From contig NZ_OY782038.1 in the NCBI RefSeq assembly GCF_963677575.1, forward strand, positions 930,001-994,000: a DNA stretch of 64,000 nucleotides. Direction: 5' to 3'. Position 1 is the stretch's first letter. Each line of letters starts with the position of its first letter. This DNA comes from an uncultured Draconibacterium sp. (GTDB lineage Bacteria > Bacteroidota > Bacteroidia > Bacteroidales > Prolixibacteraceae). Under the pieces are notes generated by a model. It saw only the letters and a list, made by a program, of their open reading frames with translations, was not told the DNA's origin and did no database searches. The translations under genes and the position numbers were made by a program. This document shows positions 7,821 to 15,888 of the stretch, piece by piece.

Positions 7821-8699
7821 TTAGTGTTTGTTCATCCAATCTTGAACGTACCACAGTTGTCCACAACCGCCTCCAATATCATCTTGCCCAGCAGGGTCAA
7901 AAACTCTTACGTTGTATCCACATTCTAAAAAGCTTGCTGAAATATCATTGATTCTGTCTAACTCCTTATAGCCTTTATCTTTCATATTTTCATCAGCAGA
8001 ACAAATAACGCTAAAAGTAAGGTTAAACACAGCAGGGCTAAATAAGTCCTTTAATCTGTTCATTTCTTCCTCGCTTTGGTTGTGCTCTCCAATGCAGTAA
8101 TTAATGTAAACAGGTCGCTTTGTAAGTTTATTCCATTCAATACCAGTATCACGTATTTCACGCAATGTAAGCTTGTTTTTAAATGGTATAAGTTCATCTC
8201 TTTTAGTTTCGGTTGCTTCGTGTACGCTAAACTGCAATCCTACTTTGTCAATATCATTACTTACTGCAAATAATCTTTCAAAAGCTTTAGGCTTTTTAGC
8301 TGCCATTGTGCTTAGTAGTAGTTCCGCATTTGGGTAAAGGTTGTTTAAATCTCTAATTGCTTTCTCTACGTTGTCAAAGTTTAGCATCGGTTCACCCATA
8401 CTCATAAACATTATCTGAAATCTTTCACCAGCAGAGTTTATATTTTCAATGTTCATGTCCTTCAAACAATGCTTTACTTGGTCAACTATTTCACGGCTTG
8501 TAAGGTTTCTAATGAACCTCTTACCAGTTCCACAAAACTTACACCCTACTGGGCATCCACTTTGCACACTTACACATAATACTGTTCGTTTGTAAAAGTC
8601 CTCATATTTGTAAAGTACTGCTTCTGCAACTGCATTTTCAAAGTCAAATACATATTTCCAAACATTATTTTCTGAACTATCAAATCTTTTCGTTTTCAT
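7821..8699 (-). CDS. RlmN/Cfr-like radical SAM methyltransferase, short form
   Basis: 292 residues. The [4Fe-4S] motif CPVGCKFC gives C49, C53 and C56. C42 (in CVSVQSGC) and C279 (in CGQL) occupy the places of the two extra cysteines RlmN and Cfr use to methylate C2 or C8 of an adenine. SMGEPM matches the family's GMGEP SAM-site motif, and DDIGGGCGQL the conserved C-terminal motif. RlmN is about 350-390 residues; here the N-terminal accessory domain is absent, so the substrate (23S rRNA A2503, tRNA or other) cannot be inferred. The gene stands alone in a prophage between two inverted hairpin structures, as an accessory 'moron' would. Confidence 0.85.
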   Translation of the reverse strand: MKTKRFDSSENNVWKYVFDFENAVAEAVLYKYEDFYKRTVLCVSVQSGCPVGCKFCGTGKRFIRNLTSREIVDQVKHCLKDMNIENINSAGERFQIMFMSMGEPMLNFDNVEKAIRDLNNLYPNAELLLSTMAAKKPKAFERLFAVSNDIDKVGLQFSVHEATETKRDELIPFKNKLTLREIRDTGIEWNKLTKRPVYINYCIGEHNQSEEEMNRLKDLFSPAVFNLTFSVICSADENMKDKGYKELDRINDISASFLECGYNVRVFDPAGQDDIGGGCGQLWYVQDWMNKH

Positions 8700-8779
8700 A
8701 ATTATAATCCTAAAATTTCCCCACGCTTCGCTTTTCTTTTTTAGTGCTTCGTAGCATCGGTGGTGGGTTAAAACCGCCA

Positions 8780-8843
8780 GCTACTAACACGTAATATATT
8801 CCACCTCGTTCCTCGGCGATAACATATTACCACCGTTAGCGTT
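8780..8843. repeat. Right terminal hairpin of the radical SAM unit (attC-like)
   Basis: Outer arms CTAAC / GTTAG and inner perfect arms GTAATAT / ATATTAC form an imperfect hairpin. The gene-proximal end is GCTACTAACAC and the distal end GTTAGCGTT, the exact reverse complements of the matching ends of 7659-7733. Just before it lies another short stem, GGTGGT / ACCGCC, near 8760-8778. Confidence 0.6.
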
Positions 8844-8851
8844 CATTCTTA

Positions 8852-8910
8852 AGGAGCCGGCAGAGATCTCGAATAAAAACAATTAATAAAAAAATATCTC
8901 TGCGGCTCCT
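8852..8910. other. Long hairpin downstream of the 9327-8917 gene
   Basis: AGGAGCCGGCAGAGAT (8852-8867) pairs with ATCTCTGCGGCTCCT (8896-8910), a 15-bp stem with one bulge around a 28-base AT-rich loop. It begins 7 bases past the stop codon of the exported protein gene. No T-run follows on the minus strand, so it may be an mRNA-stabilising structure or terminator. Confidence 0.55.
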
Positions 8911-8916
8911 GGTTGT

Positions 8917-9327
8917 TTACTTACTTATTAAGGTCCTTAGTTTTTCAACGTAAGCAGCATACCCCTGCTGTGTTGCCGGCAATGGTTTCCGAGTGCGTTT
9001 CTCCTGGTAATCATCTTCTACAACCAGCTCGCCGTTTTTAACGTACTGAATTGGCGTTTCCTGTTTTACCATCTCTACATGGGTAAAAGAATCAATGTTT
9101 GCAATGTAACCGGCTTTCAGTATCGAGTCGGATGCTGCAAACTCCTCCGTGGCTTCGTTAAATACTTTCATGGCCTCCTGGTATTTGTCGTAATCAGCAA
9201 TGGCCGATTCATACATTTTCGTTTCTTCCGGAGTAAAGTTCGGTTGATCTTGTTTCGCCGGATCCTGTGCGTTACCTACCATGGTAGCTGCTACCAGGCA
9301 AGTAAAAAGTAAAATCGTGTATTTCAT
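8917..9327 (-). CDS. Small exported prophage protein
   Basis: 136 residues with a clear signal peptide (MKYTILLFTCLVAATMVGNAQ), cleavage probably after the Ala-Gln near residue 21, giving a periplasmic, mostly helical, acidic product. It could be a lysis accessory factor or a virion-release helper, since it is the only exported protein seen in this part of the prophage. No catalytic motif is seen and no family is recognised. A long hairpin follows the stop codon. Confidence 0.6.
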   Translation of the reverse strand: MKYTILLFTCLVAATMVGNAQDPAKQDQPNFTPEETKMYESAIADYDKYQEAMKVFNEATEEFAASDSILKAGYIANIDSFTHVEMVKQETPIQYVKNGELVVEDDYQEKRTRKPLPATQQGYAAYVEKLRTLISK

Positions 9328-9408
9328 AATATAACTTTCATTCTTTTGAATGTATTTCTGTCATTCTATTAGCGTTTGCTTGCAGTATTAATATTTGTAA
9401 ATTGCGGC

Positions 9409-9540
9409 ATGTACGATGATTACTTCAAAAACTACATGCGTAAACGATTTAGAGGCGGCTTTTGGCCAATTCTTATTATTGCTGCCATTCTTATTCTAAT
9501 CGCGTTGCTTGACTCCTATCTGAAGCTGGGATGGTTTTAG
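9409..9540 (+). CDS. Short membrane peptide on the opposite strand
   Basis: A 43-codon frame from ATG 9409 to TAG 9540. The N-terminal half is charged (residues MYDDYFKNYMRKRFRGG), followed by one hydrophobic segment (WPILIIAAILILIALL) and a short tail. The opposite orientation to its neighbours and the clean signal-anchor layout suggest a real small membrane protein, perhaps holin-like, but the short length leaves room for chance. Confidence 0.4.
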   Translation: MYDDYFKNYMRKRFRGGFWPILIIAAILILIALLDSYLKLGWF

Positions 9541-9555
9541 TTTGATGAGAACCAA

Positions 9556-9774
9556 TTAGTAAATATTATTTTCTGGTGTTTTAAAATCTTCTCTATTATC
9601 CAGCCGGTCGGCTGTTTCGCGCAGCATCTTAACCATATCTTCGCGCCTGGCGTTGCTTATATAGTTCGATACTCCTGGGTTGTTAAACGGAAAGACCAAA
9701 ATGGCATATCCAAAATCGGAAGGGAGCAGGGCCTTTACCCTTTCTCCCATTTGTTGCATTGCTTTTGCACTCAT
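9556..9774 (-). CDS. Small prophage protein, function unknown
   Basis: 72 residues, starting MSAKAMQQMGERVKALL and containing a hydrophobic strand GYAILVFPFNNPG, then helical MVKMLRETADRLDNRE. It resembles the small conserved proteins often seen in Bacteroidetes phage genomes, with a short alpha/beta layout, but no function can be given. It lies in the leftward early row. Confidence 0.5.
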   Translation of the reverse strand: MSAKAMQQMGERVKALLPSDFGYAILVFPFNNPGVSNYISNARREDMVKMLRETADRLDNREDFKTPENNIY

Positions 9775-9862
9775 TTTTCTGTATAGTTTATGGGCAACAA
9801 AAACGCATTCCCGAATAAAAACGATCTTGATTAATTGTTTAGCGTTTCTGTTGCCCTGGTTA

Positions 9863-10057
9863 TTATATCTTTTTTAGGTACTGTATTGGAGCCCAATCAT
9901 CGGCCCCGCATATAAAACACATGCCAGTTACTGGATGGCATTCTCCTGATATACTGCCACATGTCTCACAGAAATAATTTTTATCAATATAAGGCTCGCT
10001 AATTCCATCTGCCTCTAACTCCTTTTTATTTTGTTCTATTTTTTCTTTTATATCCAT
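9863..10057 (-). CDS. Small zinc-ribbon protein
   Basis: 64 residues. Two Cys pairs, CETC and CFIC (about residues 30-33 and 47-50), separated by 13 residues, form a probable zinc ribbon after a helical charged N terminus (MDIKEKIEQNKKELEADG). Such small zinc proteins in phage early regions often bind nucleic acid or host polymerase; that role is inference. Confidence 0.5.
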   Translation of the reverse strand: MDIKEKIEQNKKELEADGISEPYIDKNYFCETCGSISGECHPVTGMCFICGADDWAPIQYLKKI

Positions 10058-10171
10058 AAAAAGTTATTTGTGTTAACAATTCATTTTCCGGCACCCAGGT
10101 TGGCCAGATGTAAGTGTTAACGATTTTTCAGCTGCAGAAGATCCTGCGCAGCTGGATCCGTTCCCGGAGTG

Positions 10172-10444
10172 TTAACTATCAAGATCTAAAAATTTGGTTA
10201 ATGCTTGTTTTAAATTTTTTGACCGGGCGTCCTGGTTAGCCAGTTTCATCTGCAGTTCGTGATTTTCTTCTTTTAATTCCTGGTTCTTTAGCCAGGAATT
10301 ATTAAGTTTTTCACGGTCCTCTAACCAGCGGGTAAGAGCTTCTTTTATGGCTGTTGTAGCAACACTGTTCCCGGTTATGCTCATTATTTTTTCAAACAGC
10401 TTGCGGTCATCGTCGCTTATATCGCGAAATAGGATTGCTTTCAT
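10172..10444 (-). CDS. Putative ribbon-helix-helix-like regulator with coiled coil
   Basis: 90 residues. The first half (MKAILFRDISDDDRKLFEKI, then NSVATTAIKEALTRWLED) fits a short strand plus two helices as in ribbon-helix-helix or MobC-like proteins; residues about 45-80 form a Lys/Glu/Gln/Leu coiled coil. It may be a small DNA-binding regulator. It follows the 10957-10454 gene by 9 bases, so co-transcription is likely. Assignment is from pattern only. Confidence 0.45.
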   Translation of the reverse strand: MKAILFRDISDDDRKLFEKIMSITGNSVATTAIKEALTRWLEDREKLNNSWLKNQELKEENHELQMKLANQDARSKNLKQALTKFLDLDS

Positions 10445-10453
10445 TGGGATGTA

Positions 10454-10957
10454 TTAATAATAGATTGCCTCCTGTCCATTATTCATTAATATTCTGTTGG
10501 CACAATGGCCACAACAACATTCGTATTCCTTTTTTGCCCCGCGATAAATATTGCAGGGGCTATGATAAAAGGTACTTCCGCATCTACTACAGGTATAAGT
10601 TCCGTAGTCGGCCCTAAGGCTTTCAGATAAAAAGTAGAGTGCAATTTGTATTGTTGATTCAAATTGCAAGCGGCGTTCTTTTTTTATATCTAAACGCCAC
10701 TGTTTCCACTGTTCAGCGGTCTGTTCAAACCACAACCGGCCTTCGCCAAACTTTTTTTTCAATTCAAGATTACGATATAATTGATAAGCCCGGTAGTGGA
10801 GATTACGGTAATACTTGTATTTTTTGTAGTGAGCTTCTTTATTCTCATACTTACGGGCCCGCTCCCATTTCTCCCAGTAATGTTTTGCATGGTTATTGAA
10901 AGACACAAACAGTGCTTCAGCTCGGTCGTTTTTTGTATCGGTAATTATTTTTTCCAT
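10454..10957 (-). CDS. Prophage protein with C-terminal Cys-rich zinc-binding region
   Basis: 167 residues, aromatic- and Lys-rich helical N-terminal part (residues 20-105, rich in Tyr, Trp and Arg), followed by a Cys cluster: CSRC, a lone Cys, and CCCGHC between residues about 121 and 153, consistent with one or two zinc sites. Basic character suggests nucleic-acid binding. It lies two bases before the start of its upstream neighbour's end, in the same leftward operon. No family recognised. Confidence 0.5.
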   Translation of the reverse strand: MEKIITDTKNDRAEALFVSFNNHAKHYWEKWERARKYENKEAHYKKYKYYRNLHYRAYQLYRNLELKKKFGEGRLWFEQTAEQWKQWRLDIKKERRLQFESTIQIALYFLSESLRADYGTYTCSRCGSTFYHSPCNIYRGAKKEYECCCGHCANRILMNNGQEAIYY

Positions 10958-10959
10958 AG

Positions 10960-11214
10960 CTATCTACTCCATTTTCTTTTGCCCGGAAAATATTTCTTTT
11001 TACGCGCTTCGTCGATGTACCGGCCACCACGGGCCACCCGCTGCAATAATTCGGGGGTAACGGTGCTTTGTGGCATTAAATACTCGTACCCGGCAGTTGG
11101 GGCGTTGGTGCTGTAAGTGGCACGAACAAAGCCGTTATCGTCCCATAATACAGCCACTTCTTTTAATTTCTCGTTTTCGAATACGCAGTGCGTTTCTAAA
11201 ATTTTGTAATGCAT
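10960..11214 (-). CDS. Small prophage protein, function unknown
   Basis: 84 residues, beta-rich start (YKILETHCVFENEKLKEVAVLWDDNG) and a basic C-terminal tail (EARKKKYFPGKRKWSR). It sits 2-3 bases from both neighbours in the row, so it is almost certainly translated as part of an operon. No domain recognised. Confidence 0.5.
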   Translation of the reverse strand: MHYKILETHCVFENEKLKEVAVLWDDNGFVRATYSTNAPTAGYEYLMPQSTVTPELLQRVARGGRYIDEARKKKYFPGKRKWSR

Positions 11215-11216
11215 AT

Positions 11217-11729
11217 TTATTTGTTTTTTAGGTATCGTTTTTTAATCCTGGTAATGGACATTTCCGAAACGCCATATTCTGCAGCTATTTTCCTGCCTAC
11301 TTCGCCGTTGTTAAGCCGGGCGGCTATTGCTTTTGCTTCTTCGGCACTTATTTTCGACGACCCACGAAATTTTAGGTCGGAGCCACCAATAAGGCCCTGT
11401 ACCTGTAAATTCTGAACCATCATAGCACGGGTTCCCCAGCTGAGGTTCTTGTGATAGTCGTGAGTGGTTAAACAATCGTTGTGCAGCACAAGCGGGTAAT
11501 TGTTTGGATTTGGCACCCATGCCAGGGCAACGAGTTTTGAACGGTAAATCTGCGTATTCTCGATGCAAACTGCATAGTGCCCAGCCCGGTGCTTTTTTCC
11601 TTTAACCAGGAACTGGTTTACAGGAGCTCCTCGATAGATTATTTCGGTACCGTCGTTATTAACGGTTATTGGGTAGGCTACACCCGGATAATTTACCTTT
11701 TTATAGGTTGGTTGTATTTTTAATTTCAT
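11217..11729 (-). CDS. HNH homing-type endonuclease with C-terminal helix-turn-helix
   Basis: 170 residues. The middle part (SKLVALAWVPNPNNYPLVLH, then DYHKNLSWGT) matches the HNH_3/NUMOD4-type pattern of phage-borne nucleases, with His in VLH and in DYHKNL as active-site candidates. Residues about 125-165 (SAEEAKAIAARLNNGEVGRK and EYGVSEMSITRIKKRY) form a resolvase-type helix-turn-helix for DNA recognition. Free-standing genes of this type spread between phages. Its start overlaps the end of the frameshifted gene upstream by 29 bases. The first Asn of the usual HNH signature is displaced (LHND), so activity is not assured. Confidence 0.7.
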   Translation of the reverse strand: MKLKIQPTYKKVNYPGVAYPITVNNDGTEIIYRGAPVNQFLVKGKKHRAGHYAVCIENTQIYRSKLVALAWVPNPNNYPLVLHNDCLTTHDYHKNLSWGTRAMMVQNLQVQGLIGGSDLKFRGSSKISAEEAKAIAARLNNGEVGRKIAAEYGVSEMSITRIKKRYLKNK

Positions 11730-11950
11730 TTTTATCTGGTATATGTGTCATATAAAATTCGCTGTAGTCAGCGTTAAAACTTAATCCGCCCTGGTATGGG
11801 AAACAACCCATCCAGGTTTTTATGCAGGCAATAAATTTCACCTCGTTTTCCTTCTCACATATTTCGGAGATGAAGTAACGCTGTCCGGGGTTTCATATTA
11901 TCAAGGAAGTCCCAGACCTTTTTCTTATATGCCTCAAATGGAAGGTCCAT
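11701..11950 (-). pseudogene. Frameshifted small prophage gene
   Basis: From ATG 11950 (4 bases after the previous stop) translation gives MDLPFEAYKKKVWDFLDNMK and then hits TGA within 32 codons. If one base of the GGGG run at 11887-11890 is removed, the frame continues to TAA at 11703 and gives an 82-residue protein with coherent sequence on both sides (GQRYFISEICEKENEVKF and on). The total length of 250 bases is one more than a multiple of three. This is a one-base insertion, a sequencing error, or a site of programmed frameshifting. Function unknown. Confidence 0.65.
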
Positions 11951-11954
11951 GGTG

Positions 11955-12293
11955 TTAAGTGCTGGATTCTGGATTTTGGCAGCTCGATACCTGTATTGGT
12001 TCAGAAAGCCGGTAACTTTGGATTTGAATAATGCTCATTATAAAAACATCATCTATCCCAAACGCCTGCTCACCGCCTACATCCCGGTGGTCGATGTAAT
12101 GAAACTGCATATCCCGGCATCGGGAATAAAGCTTGTTCACGCGTTCTATTTCGTTGGCCAAATGTTTTTTTATTACCTCCAGCTGAACATCATCAACCAG
12201 GTTGTAAATAAAAACACCTGCTATTTCACTAACAACGGCCTGTGCTTTGTTTTTCGGTTGCCAAAACCGAACGTCTAAAAAGTAATGTTTCAT
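11955..12293 (-). CDS. Small prophage protein, function unknown
   Basis: 112 residues, beta-alpha pattern with KHYFLDVRFWQPKNKAQAVV at the start and a helical middle (LEVIKKHLANEIERVNKLYS). A short His-containing stretch (FHYIDHRDVGG) has no recognised catalytic pattern. It is immediately downstream of the primase-helicase (gap 24 bases) and upstream of the frameshifted gene, so part of the replication-gene operon. Confidence 0.5.
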   Translation of the reverse strand: MKHYFLDVRFWQPKNKAQAVVSEIAGVFIYNLVDDVQLEVIKKHLANEIERVNKLYSRCRDMQFHYIDHRDVGGEQAFGIDDVFIMSIIQIQSYRLSEPIQVSSCQNPESST

Positions 12294-12317
12294 ATTTATT
12301 TGTTTTTAAGTGGTAAA

Positions 12318-15300
12318 TCAAAATGGTTTTGCCCAGCTCTCGCTGGCAATAAGAAAATACTCCAGGCCACCGCTTTTGTGGTCGGTACCTATAAATGTTT
12401 GTCCCGGAAGTTCCTTTTTGTAAGTGCCAAAGTCAATGCCTTCGAAATCGGGTTTATGAGGATTAAAATGATAGCCTTTGTAACGACAATAGTTAATCAT
12501 ACGCTTCTTAAAGTTTGTGCTGGTTACATAGCGCAGGGCATGTGGCTTTTCTTTGGCAAAATCGGCCCATAAATCCTTTCTGGGTTCTTCGCGGTTCAAT
12601 GCGCTGTTTTCGTCAACCGGTTCGCCATCCGTTGTACTGGCAAAAGCAACATCGGCCCATTGCATAAAGTCCTCACCAATTTGCTGGCGCAAGCGGCGTT
12701 TATCGAGGCTTTCGAGCGGAGGTTCTACAATACCTTTGTTTTTACCTCCCCACTCTTCGCGCAAACTCTGAAAATAGAGCTGCAGACAAGTGGCCATAAG
12801 GTTATAGAAAAGGTTCCACTGGGTTTGTTCCCACTCGCTGAAAAAGTTAACCCCAAAATCATCGATGGGTTTATGCTTATCGTTGTACCAGTCGGAAAAT
12901 GCAAGTAATGCCTGGCGATCGGAAAACGAACTTCCTTCGCCATTAATGGCATGGTTGGTAGAAATATACACTTTTGGGGTGTCTTCCTGTTCGAGCGAGA
13001 ACCGGCCGCCTCCTTTAACGTTTACTTTTAGCTTTCCGGTGATGAGTGGGAAGAAAAATTCGAAATCGAGATTGGCACGAACGTCATCTAAAAATATGTT
13101 CCTGATTTTATCGGTTACATCGGAAAACAAGAATTGGTCCTCAGTAATTTTTTTGTTTTTGGCGGCAATATATTCCTGCGGAATTACCTGTTCTATGGCC
13201 CGGCCAATTAACGATTTTCCGGTACGTCCGTTACTGGCTCCTACCTCGCTTATGCGTCCGTCCATGCCAATAACAGCTTTTAATTCGCTGTCGTTTTTAT
13301 AATCGTGCAGCAAATAGCCAATGGCAGTAAGTTTATTAACCAGGTGCCGGTTATTTAAAAATATTTCATCGAGTTCCGGAGCGTCGTTCGGATCTCCTGT
13401 TTTCTGGAACTTGCGTTCTTTCCTCCAGGTGAAATTGCTGGTGTTTTGCAGGAACTGCAGGAAGTGGCATTTTTCACCTTCAGGGGTAATATCGATAAAA
13501 AATTCGCCGTTCTCGATGTGCTTAAATTCGTCGCTCACCTTTTTGCGGATCTCATCGGTCATTCGGGTAGCTTTAAGCAGCGGTTTGGCAGCTTTTACTT
13601 TGGCTTTTATTATTTTATCTTCCCACACAAAGCGGCGAAATTCTCCGTAGGTCATTTCCTTAATCCCATCGGCATTTATTTCCCAAATTTTATCGGGGAA
13701 GAAAAGGCACTGGCTGTCTTTTGATGCCTTTTCAAAATCGGGCTGAAACTTCTTTAAGTTGCTTAGTTTTTCGTAGCCCAGGTATTGCGGGCCGCCACGG
13801 TAAAGCATTTCCAGCACATCAAATTCTTTTATCTCTTCGGTAAACTCAACCACAAAATCTTTGATCTTATAATTGTCAACCAGGTGCACCACCTTATTAT
13901 CGATGTGAATAAAATCCCAATCCCCCGATTTTCGGTCGGTACGATGAAACCCACGGTTACGAAGAAAGTTAAAGCAGCGCCGGTAATGAAAATGCAGCTC
14001 TTCGCGCGGAGCTCCGGTGCGGGATTCTTTAATATCGCGTTCCCAATACTGTTCGCCGGGCATTAACTTTTGCGCCAGCTCCAGTTTGTCATCTTCGTTA
14101 AACCGGCGTTTAAATTTCTTCAGGAAAAATTCCTTTATGTCGCCAATTTCTTCGCGGTGATATTTGGCAAATGCGTCGGGATCGTTCAGCAACCAAAAAT
14201 CGGCCAGCTGATGGTCGTTCATCGTGGTGATCTTGTTCAACTGGATGTATTTTCCAATGCCCTGTTTGTCGTGAATGGCAAATTCAAGATCATCTAACAG
14301 CTCTTTTTCTTTGCCAAAAAGCATGGCCACCATTAAATCATCAATTCCTTTGGCCTGTTTTTCGTTTTGCTGTACATGTCCAAAGTATATTTCTACACTC
14401 ACCCCAACATTAATGAGGGTTTCCATGTATTCTTTATAATTTTTTACGGCATAAAAGAAGTTTTTCGGACGCTGATCGATGTGGTCGCCATTTTTCAAAG
14501 ATGTTGAGAGATTGTCCCAGTCAGAATCGAGGAGAAAAACTACTTCTTCAACCTCGCATGCCTGGATAATTAGCTGCACTTCCGGAGGCAGGGTTTTGTC
14601 TTTCCGCCCCATATTTTGAATCCCCATTATGCCAATGGAAAGAATGCCGTGTTTACAACATTTCTCGGCTTTTTTTTCGCCCTCCTGGATGTACAGTCGC
14701 TTTATTTTTTTGCGGAATTTAAAGTACTCGCGAATAATCTGCGGAATATAGATATGAGTTCCAGATCCGGAAGGACTTTGGTACTTAATAGGATCTCCGT
14801 TTTTATCGAGATGCTGTTCCGGGTTTTGCCAACGCACCCTTACCAGGGGAAGCAGCTTGTTGCTTTTCTCGGGTTTGTACATCACCGGTTTGCCGTCCAG
14901 GTCATGATAATAAATCAGCATATCATCGGCAGCGCCGCCAATGGTGTATTTACCATACTGATCGCGTGTACCCGATACAAAAGCCGGTCGCCGGTGAATG
15001 GCTTTGTCGTCGCCTATAAATTCAATCTCAACGTCTTCTGACATTAACCCGGAGTCGCGCAGCTGACGATCGCAAAAGGTCAATATCTTTTTGTTTTTTC
15101 GGGTCTGTCGTTCGTATTTCAGTCGTTTTTTGCGGTCGTCGTCGCTTTCAATTTCAATGCTGTGGATCCCGGCCAGGTGTGCCAATGCCTCGGGGTACTT
15201 TTTCCCTTCAACTTCCATAAGGTAGGTAACAGCATTATTGGTACCCCATCCGCAGCTAAAGCATTTGCAAATTTGTTTAGAGGTATCAACCATCAGCCCT

Positions 15301-15437
15301 TTCTTTTTTCGGGTATCTATCTTATCGCATTTGGGGCATTTTGTGTAATATTCTTTTCCCGATTTTTTCAGATCGGAAATAACGTCTTCAAGTTTTGAAA
15401 GGGATTTTATTTTATTTGCTATATTTTCTGGAATCAC
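12318..15437 (-). CDS. Prophage primase-helicase
   Basis: 1039 residues. A DnaG-like CHC2 zinc motif lies at the N terminus (C34, C37, C59, C62). Next is a Toprim-like region (RLYIQEGEKKAEKC and VVFLLDSDWDNL, roughly residues 240-310) for primer synthesis. A superfamily 3/D5-type helicase follows, with Walker A GASNGRTGKS (Lys741) and a Walker B-like FLDDVRANLDFEFF about 40 residues later. Such fused proteins start and unwind DNA in phage and plasmid replication, so this is the replication core of the prophage. It belongs to the leftward early operon, 25 bases after its upstream neighbour. Confidence 0.85.
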   Translation of the reverse strand: MIPENIANKIKSLSKLEDVISDLKKSGKEYYTKCPKCDKIDTRKKKGLMVDTSKQICKCFSCGWGTNNAVTYLMEVEGKKYPEALAHLAGIHSIEIESDDDRKKRLKYERQTRKNKKILTFCDRQLRDSGLMSEDVEIEFIGDDKAIHRRPAFVSGTRDQYGKYTIGGAADDMLIYYHDLDGKPVMYKPEKSNKLLPLVRVRWQNPEQHLDKNGDPIKYQSPSGSGTHIYIPQIIREYFKFRKKIKRLYIQEGEKKAEKCCKHGILSIGIMGIQNMGRKDKTLPPEVQLIIQACEVEEVVFLLDSDWDNLSTSLKNGDHIDQRPKNFFYAVKNYKEYMETLINVGVSVEIYFGHVQQNEKQAKGIDDLMVAMLFGKEKELLDDLEFAIHDKQGIGKYIQLNKITTMNDHQLADFWLLNDPDAFAKYHREEIGDIKEFFLKKFKRRFNEDDKLELAQKLMPGEQYWERDIKESRTGAPREELHFHYRRCFNFLRNRGFHRTDRKSGDWDFIHIDNKVVHLVDNYKIKDFVVEFTEEIKEFDVLEMLYRGGPQYLGYEKLSNLKKFQPDFEKASKDSQCLFFPDKIWEINADGIKEMTYGEFRRFVWEDKIIKAKVKAAKPLLKATRMTDEIRKKVSDEFKHIENGEFFIDITPEGEKCHFLQFLQNTSNFTWRKERKFQKTGDPNDAPELDEIFLNNRHLVNKLTAIGYLLHDYKNDSELKAVIGMDGRISEVGASNGRTGKSLIGRAIEQVIPQEYIAAKNKKITEDQFLFSDVTDKIRNIFLDDVRANLDFEFFFPLITGKLKVNVKGGGRFSLEQEDTPKVYISTNHAINGEGSSFSDRQALLAFSDWYNDKHKPIDDFGVNFFSEWEQTQWNLFYNLMATCLQLYFQSLREEWGGKNKGIVEPPLESLDKRRLRQQIGEDFMQWADVAFASTTDGEPVDENSALNREEPRKDLWADFAKEKPHALRYVTSTNFKKRMINYCRYKGYHFNPHKPDFEGIDFGTYKKELPGQTFIGTDHKSGGLEYFLIASESWAKPF

Positions 15438-15462
15438 AGGAAGCTAGGGTTTTAATTATCAA

Positions 15463-15888
15463 TTATTGAAAAGAGATTTGGAGCTGCTCATTGCCAGGGG
15501 GCGGTATTTTACAGGTGTTTAGCCCGGTTGCATATTTCAACTTGTTTTTTACCGGAGAAATAGCGTAGAGCGTCCCCGGACAGCGAATAGCTGCACCGTT
15601 ATTGAAGCGCAAAACAAAATATTCTTGACCATCATTTGTAACGACCTTTGTAACCCGTGTTGGCCTTGCTGTTCCAATTTGTTCAGATTCGAGAGGATTA
15701 TGCTTTCGGAATTGCTGTAAAAAAACAATCTCCACCCTTTGACAAAACAAGGCATAAACCAGGTTCTTTCGCTCGACGGGCAAAAGACGTTTTCCGTGTT
15801 CATCTTCCAGGTAGTCGCCAATGTTGGCCAGCTCGCTAAACCTTGCAGGTATCAGCTTTATGTAATGGCCGTTGTGATAATGTTTCAT
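15463..15888 (-). CDS. Small prophage protein, function unknown
   Basis: 141 residues, starting MKHYHNGHYIKLIPARF, with a beta-rich C-terminal half (QEYFVLRFNNGAAIRCPGTL). It directly precedes the primase-helicase and overlaps the previous gene by ATGA, so it is co-translated with it. No domain is recognised. A role in replication is only suggested by position. Confidence 0.5.
   Translation of the reverse strand: MKHYHNGHYIKLIPARFSELANIGDYLEDEHGKRLLPVERKNLVYALFCQRVEIVFLQQFRKHNPLESEQIGTARPTRVTKVVTNDGQEYFVLRFNNGAAIRCPGTLYAISPVKNKLKYATGLNTCKIPPPGNEQLQISFQ

Noticed and set aside
7659..8843. Classical insertion sequence around the radical SAM gene
   Set aside because: No transposase and no target duplication; the ends are hairpins with short conserved motifs instead.
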